The position numbers were made by a program, and so were the translations under genes. From Stomorhina lunata (lineage: Eukaryota > Arthropoda > Insecta > Diptera > Rhiniidae), in the NCBI GenBank assembly GCA_933228675.1, contig OW121743.1:94799998-94863997 (forward strand): a stretch of DNA of 64,000 nt, read 5' to 3'. The notes beneath the pieces are model-generated. The model was not told where the DNA came from and did not search any database. It saw only the letters and a program-made list of their open reading frames with translations. How positions within the stretch are numbered: the first letter of the stretch is position 1; the number at the start of each line of letters is the position of its first letter. Positions 57,548 through 64,000 of this stretch are shown here, one piece after another.

Positions 57548-57603
57548 GATTTATATTGTATCCCAAAATTACATAAAATTAATTTTGGGACACAATATAA
57601 ATC
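57548..57603. repeat. Hairpin, 23-bp arms
   Basis: GATTTATATTGTATCCCAAA... (57548-57570) pairs with 57581-57603 with a single mismatch around a 10-bp loop (ACATAAAATT). TCCCAAAATT/AATTTTGGGA sits next to the loop. It could be a tiny foldback element. Confidence 0.75.
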
Positions 57604-59525
57604 GCTATAAAATATAATATGTATAAAAACATGTAATAAATGCTAAAATATTACACTCTAATTAAATTACTAAAAATTTTGTTATCTATTTCACTTTCGT
57701 TGTGCCTGAAAAGCCTCCTATAAAATTCATTGTCCTATAAATAAACCAATTTAAAATTTTCCTATTTTCAGCCAATCTATGGAAAATTTTAAATTTATAA
57801 ATTTTTAATTTTACGCTTCAATAAATTTAAGATTTTCACAATAAAAAAAATCAAAACAACTGTTTTAGGTCTTCGAAATACTGACAAGCCATAAACTAGA
57901 AAAACATAAAATTAACTCCTTAGAGTCCTTTAAAATAAATTATTCAAGGTAGAATATTCAATCTAAAAAGAATTTGTAAATTCCTTTTGAAACCACATAA
58001 AAAAATTCCAATAAAAATAACTCTAATACAAATAAAACAAAGACATAAAATAAAATACGTTGACTAACAAAACCATAATTTCCTTTTGTGTTTCTATAAA
58101 ATTTTTAGCAACTTCGTACATTTTGAAAGGACTTTTCTTAAGAGTAAAACTCTTCGTTTTTTTTTTGGTTTTTTTGTCTTAAATATAAATTTCAAACAGA
58201 TAACCGAAAAAAACTTCACAAAAACACATCATACACAAAACGAACCAAAAAATATAGGAAAAACTCCATAAAAGAAAGAGCAAATTTTTACGAAATTTAA
58301 AAATAAAAAGGAAAACTCTGTTAATGAAGACGACGGACAATGATGATAAATTTTTGGGGTTTAAAGAAAAGTTTTTAATTTAATTTATATTTTATAACTT
58401 TTTCTTTACGTTTTTTTTTTGGGTGATTTTAAATTACACGTACATTTTTCTTGGTTGTCAAAATTTTTCCATGAAGTTGGTTTTATTTAATTTAGATAAA
58501 TATTTGTTGTTTTTTTCTTAATAAATTGTAACTTGAACTTATTTTTAAATTTTTTTATATATATTTTAATATTTGAATTAAATTTTTGATAACTTTTTTT
58601 TTATAAATACTTAAATTATTATTTTCAATTTAAAATAACTTTAATAATTTAAATTTTATTTAATTTATATTTTTACTAATTTATTTAAATAATTTTTTCT
58701 ATAATTTTTATTAACATTTTTCTTAATAACTTTTATTTTCTAAACAAATTTCATTTGGAAATTTTTCCATGTTTTTTTACTAAAACACTTTTTTTATTTG
58801 TTTTTTTTTTTCTAATATTTGAAACAATTTTTCTTTTTTCCCGTCTACATGTTTAAACGTCGTTAAAGCTACACGAAAACTGGTTGGGATATTTTTTCTA
58901 GTTTAATCGTTTAGTGTGCCAATCCAATCGTCTTTGTTTTGCTGAGTATGTCCGTGTACGTGTGAGTCTTTTTGTGTTGCTCTGTATGTATTCATTTCAG
59001 TTTTGCTTTCAAATGAGAGTAAGAGCCATTGGGATGTTATATCAAACTGACTGAGTTATCATGTGTGTGTTCAGAAAAATTCCTGGGTTTTTGTTGGTAC
59101 TTTTTTCTTAGTTTTCTTTGGTTTTTTTGTTTATTCGAGAGAGCCAAACATATGTTTTAAGGAAATTTGTTTTGTTTACTTTCAATATTTATTTGAACGT
59201 GAGATTTTTTATATTTTATAGCATGCTAGAAATTTTATGAATTGCGTTGTTTCTAATATTTTTGTAAATATGTATTTAATAGTCATATCTTGCAAACTTT
59301 AGGCATATATATGTAAACATATACTAATTAAATCTAACATATGTTGATCAAATTGATGAACTGAATCTTTAAAACTAATTTTTATAGAGTCATTTGCTTA
59401 AAATTCGATTTCGATAGTATTATTTTAAATTCAAACCCCAAAAAATATTTAAAATTGGTATTTGTGTAACCAGGCGGATGAGTAATTTTTGCATACATCA
59501 TACGCCCCACGACAAAATCTTTTAA
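57604..59525. other. AT-rich non-coding stretch
   Basis: No supported gene. 58330-58820 is extremely T/A-rich. A less biased patch at 58840-59110 (GTCTACATGTTTAAACGTCG, TGTCCGTGTACGTGTGAG) has no open frame or splice structure that I can defend. Confidence 0.5.
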
Positions 59526-62500
59526 AATTTTTCGTCATACGTTTAGAAATTTTTAAATTCTCGTGAAAAAAATTTTTATAAATTTCTAAAAAATTTTAAC
59601 ACCGAAAATTTTTTTACAAAAATTTTAACACCAAAAATTTTCCTATAAAAATTTCACACAGAAAAATTTCCTTCAAAAATTTTAAAACCGAAAATTTTTC
59701 TATAAAAAATTTAACACCGAAAATTTTTCTACAAAAATTTAAACACCGAAAATTTTTTTCTAAAAATTAAAACACCGAAAATTTTAAAAAGAAAATTTAA
59801 CTATTTTAACACGAAAAATTTTTCTATGAAAAAATTAAACACCGAAAATTTTTCTATAACAAAATTTTAACACCGAAAATTTGTATATAAAAATTTTAAA
59901 ACCGGAAATTTTTCTATAAAAATTTTATAACCGGAAATTTTTCTATAAAAATTTTAACACAGAAAATTTTTCAATAAAAATTTTAAAACCAAAAATGTTT
60001 CTATTAAATTTTACCAGCGAAAATTTTCTACAAAAATTTCAACACCGAAAATTTTTCTATAAAAATTTTAAAAGCGAAAATTTTTCTATAAAAATTTTAA
60101 AAACCGAACATTTTTCTGTAAAAATTTTAAAGCTGAAAATTTTTCTATAAACGTTTTAAAATCGGAAATTTTTCTATAAAAATTTTAAGACCGAAAATTT
60201 TTCTATAAAAATTTTAAGACCAAAAATTTTTCTATAATAATTTTAACACCGAAAATTTTTCTATAAAAGTTTTAACCCCGAAAAATTTTCTATAATAATT
60301 TTAACACCGAAAATTTTTCTATAATAATTTTAACACCGAAAATTTTGCTATAAAAATTTTAAAACCGAAAATTTTTCTATAAAAATTTTAATACCGAAAA
60401 ATTTTCTATAAAAATTTTAATACCGAAAATTTTTCTATAAAAATTTTAATACCGAAAATTTTTCTATAAAAATTTTAACACCGAAATTTTTCTATAAAAA
60501 TTTTAACACCGAAAATTTTTCTATACAAATTTTAACACCGAAATTTTTCTATAAAAATTTTAACACCGAAAATTTTTCTATAAAAATTTTAAGACCGAAA
60601 ATTTTTCTATAATAATTTTAACACCGAAAATTTTTCTATAAAAGTTTTAACACCGAAAATTTTTCTATAATAATTTTAATACCGAATATTTTGCTATAAA
60701 ATTTTTAAAACCGAAAATTTTTCTATAAAAATTTTAATACCGAAAATTTTTCTATAAAAATTTTAACACCGAAAATTTTTCTATAAAAATTTTAACACCG
60801 AAAATTTTTCTATAATAATTTTAACACCGAAAATTTTTCTATAATAATTATAACGCCGAAAATTTTGCTATAAAAATTTTAAAACCGAAAATTTTTCTAT
60901 AAAAATTTTAACACCGAAAATTTTTTTATAATAATTTTAACACCGAAAATTTTTCTATAATAATTTTAGCACCGAAAATTTTTCTATAATAATTATAACG
61001 CCGAAAATTTTTCTATAAAAATTTTAACACCGAAAATTTTTCTATAAAAATTTTAACACCGAAAATTTTTCTATACAAATTTTAACACCGAAATTTTTCT
61101 ATAACATTTTTAACACCGAAAATGTTTCTATAAAAATTTTAAAACCGAAAATTTTTCTATAAAAATTTTAACACCGAAAATTTTTCTATAAAAATTTTAA
61201 CACCGAAAATTTTTCTATAAAAATTTTAACACCGAAAATTTTTCTATAATAATTTTAACACCGAAAATTTTTCTATAAAAATTTTAACACCGAAAATTTT
61301 TTATCAAAATTTTAACACCGAAAATTTTTCTATAAAATTTTAACACCGAAAATTTTTCTATAAAATTTTAACACCGAAAATTTTTTCTATAAAAATTTTA
61401 ACACCGAAAATTTTTTCTATAAAAATTTTAAAACCAAAATTTTTCTATCAAATTTTAAATCGAAAATTTTCTATAAAAATTTTGAAATCGAAAATTTTTC
61501 TATAAAAATTTTAAACCGAAAATTTTTCTATAAAAATTTTAGAACCAAAATTTTTCTATAAAAATTTTAACACCGAATATTTTTCTATAAAAATTTTAAC
61601 ACCGAAAATTTTTCAACAGAAATTTTAACACAGAAAATTTGTCTATAGAAATTTTAACACCGAAAATTTTAAAAATTTTTAAACCAAAAAATTTTTATAT
61701 AAAAATTTTAAAATCGAAAATTTTTCTATAAAAATCTAAAGACGGAAAATTTTTCTACAAAAATTTCAACACCAAAAATTTTTCTGTACAAGAATTAAAC
61801 ACCGAAAATTTTTCTATTCTCTATTTTTTCTATTTCTCTATTAACACCAAAAATTTTTCTATAAAAAATTTAAGACCGAAAGTTTGCCTAAATTTTTCTA
61901 TAAACATTTTAACACCGAAAATTTTTCAATAAAAATATAAAAACTTTTAAATCGAAAATTTTTCTATTAAAATTTTAACACCGAAAATTTTTTCGTAAAA
62001 ATTTTATCACCGAAAATTTTCTTTAAAAATTTTAACACCGGGAAATTTTCTATAAAAATCTTAACACCGGAAATTTTTTCTATAAATATTTTAACACCGA
62101 AAATTTTTCTGTAAAAATTTTAAAACCGAAAATCTTTCTATAAAAATTTTAAAATAGAAAAATATTTTATAAAAATTTTGACACCGAAAATTTTTCTATA
62201 CAAATTTTAACATAGAAAATTTTTCTATAAAAATTTTAACACTGAAAATTTTCTATAAAAATTTTAACACCGAAAATTTTCTATAAAAATTTTAAGACCG
62301 AAAATTTTTCTATAAAAATTTTAACACCGAAAATTTTTCTATAAAAATTTTAAAATCGAAATTTTTTCTATAAAAGTTTTAACATCAAAAATTTTTCTAT
62401 AAAAATTTTAACAGCAAAAGTTTTCTATAAATTTTTAACATCTAAAATTTTCTTTAAAATTTTTCTATTCAAATTTGAACACTGAAAATTTTTCTATAAG

Positions 62501-63110
62501 AATTTTAACACCGAAAATATTTTATAAAATTTTAACATCTAATATTTTTTTACAAAATTTTAACAGCGAAGATTTTCTTTAAAAATTTTAACAATGAAAA
62601 TTTTTCTATAAAATTTTTAACAGCGAAAATTTCTCTATAAAATTTTAGCACAGAAAATGTTTCCATACAAATTTGAATACCTAAAATTTTTCTTTGAAAA
62701 TTTGAATACCGAAAACTTTTCTATAAAAAAATTACCACTGAAGATTTTTCTTTAAAAAAATTTAACCTCCGAAGTTTTTCTAAATATGTATAAAAATTTT
62801 GTATAAAAATTTTAACATCGAAAAGTTTTTTATGAAAATATTACACAGAAAATTTTTCTATAAGGATTTTTTACACGATAATTTTTCAATAATAATTTGA
62901 TACCGAAAATGTTTCTATAAATTATTTACAGTTTTTTCAAATTTTTCTATACAAATTTTAACACTGAAAGTTTTGCCAGTTTTTTCTATAAAAATTTGAA
63001 AACCGAAAATTTTTTTATAGGAATTTTAACACCGAATATTTTTCTATAAAAATTTTAACTCCGAAAATTTTTGTATGAAAATGTTGGTGCAGAAAAATTG
63101 ATTATAAACA
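59526..63110. repeat. 29-bp minisatellite array I (largest)
   Basis: About 120 units over 3.6 kb, consensus TATAAAAATTTTAACACCGA then AAATTTTTC, period 29 bp (CTATAAAAATTTT at 60723 and 60752). ACACCG in each unit gives a regularly spaced CpG. Variants (AAAACCG, AATACCG, AAGACCG, TATAATAATTTT) come in short blocks repeated in the same order, suggesting higher-order duplication. Both edges decay. Confidence 0.94.
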
Positions 63111-64000
63111 TGTTTGTACCAAAAATTTTTCTAAATTTACTAACAAATTTCAAATTATAACTCCCCTACGATCAGTTATTAAACTAAGCAGAGATTTGTT
63201 TGATAGATTTTATTTGCCAAGAATAATTTCTCTTACTTCCATTTTTTAGACACTAAATTACAATTGTCAAAGCATTTTGTTTCCTGTAGCATGCTACAAA
63301 AAACCTGCACTCTGCTACAAAAATAAACATCTCTCTTTTCTTACTCATAGCTTGTATACTCACGCATTTATTATCCCAGAAAATTTCCCATTTACCAATA
63401 CTAAGTAAAACAAGCAACACACAAATAAATACTCTCAAAAGTAAAATAGCGATTAGAAAAAAGTGAAATTTTCCCAAAAGAAAAACGAATACAAAAAATA
63501 TATTGTGCGAGGTTCTAAAGATAAATTGAGCACGAATTTTATTCAGCTAATGTTTTTCTAGGGTTTGTATGTGTATCTGTATAGTTTTGGTTTTCTTTAA
63601 ACAGACAGATGTTTGACTCTCTTTATAACTTTTGTTTTTGCTGTTTATCGGCTAAAATGATGTTGTTGTATTTTCCTTTCTTTTTATTTTTCAAATTAAG
63701 CGGAGGCATGTTTGATTTTGGGGATGCCTACCTGTTGCTAGCACCAAATGTCTTGTCAATTTTGGCTCAGCTCTTTGGCTTCATTTGTTTTATTTTATGA
63801 TTATCCTCATTTTTCTGGGTTTTCTAAAAGTTAAGGGCAAAAACACTAAGTAAAAACAAATGTAAAAATATATATAATCACAGATGTATGTATATATGGA
63901 TTTTCAAATGTGTATTTATAAAGATACCGATATACAAAATAAGCTGTATAACAGTAATTTTTTTCCGAAAGAAGAGCCCTTTAGAAGTTTTTAATAGTCA
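63111..64000. other. AT-rich non-coding stretch to window end
   Basis: Two short frames (63253-63477 minus, 63609-63800 plus) are hydrophobic low-complexity translations without family signature. Nothing else is seen. Confidence 0.5.

Overview
The window looks like gene-poor nuclear DNA from a fly. It is very AT-rich, with long homopolymer tracts. It carries a Jockey/CR1-type LINE in three copies, a decayed hAT transposase, tRNA-like elements and many short inverted-repeat DNA transposons. A dipteran, perhaps a calyptrate such as a blowfly, is my inference from the repeat style; no host gene is present to confirm it. I see no convincing host exon anywhere. The only recognisable proteins belong to transposable elements.

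The dominant component is a set of A/T minisatellite arrays, together more than a quarter of the window: 1.44-3.93, 13.6-15.7, 19.0-21.9, 23.3-25.5, 26.4-27.7, 28.7-30.8, 47.2-49.3 and 59.5-63.1 kb. Unit lengths are 29, 30 or 31 bp. All are variations on one nearly self-complementary core: an A-run then T-run, a short spacer, an A-run then T-run. Each array is homogenised to its own variant. At about 24.2 kb one 31-bp array flips to its reverse complement. Another array (14.18-14.67 kb) is bracketed by matching inverted repeats.

Transposon layer, left to right. Short inverted-repeat elements lie at 6.47-7.04, 8.41-9.39, 9.48-9.69 and 10.19-11.47 kb, and a tRNA-like element at 9.79 kb. A palindromic MITE sits at 14.67-14.80 kb. 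A hAT-like non-autonomous element (18.60-20.47 kb, 8-bp target duplication) carries a minisatellite inside it and splits an older dispersed repeat whose uninterrupted copy is at 57 kb. A 5'-truncated LINE with an 8-bp duplication and poly(A) tail lies at 30.79-33.38 kb. A composite region with three tRNA-like sequences occupies 35.0-36.7 kb. A dispersed repeat at 38.16-38.98 kb has a second copy at 50.9-52.4 kb that is split by a 730-bp element; a sister copy of that element sits inside a ~140-bp tandem repeat at 44.0-44.75 kb. A hAT remnant with an 8-bp duplication spans 39.81-40.94 kb. A PIF/Harbinger-like element with TTA duplication spans 53.36-54.27 kb. Two more LINE tails lie at 54.88-55.79 (+) and 56.32-56.88 kb (-).

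The rest is unassigned AT-rich DNA, probably intergenic or deep intronic. Boundaries and target duplications were read by eye. Array edges are approximate to tens of bases, and identities are visual estimates.
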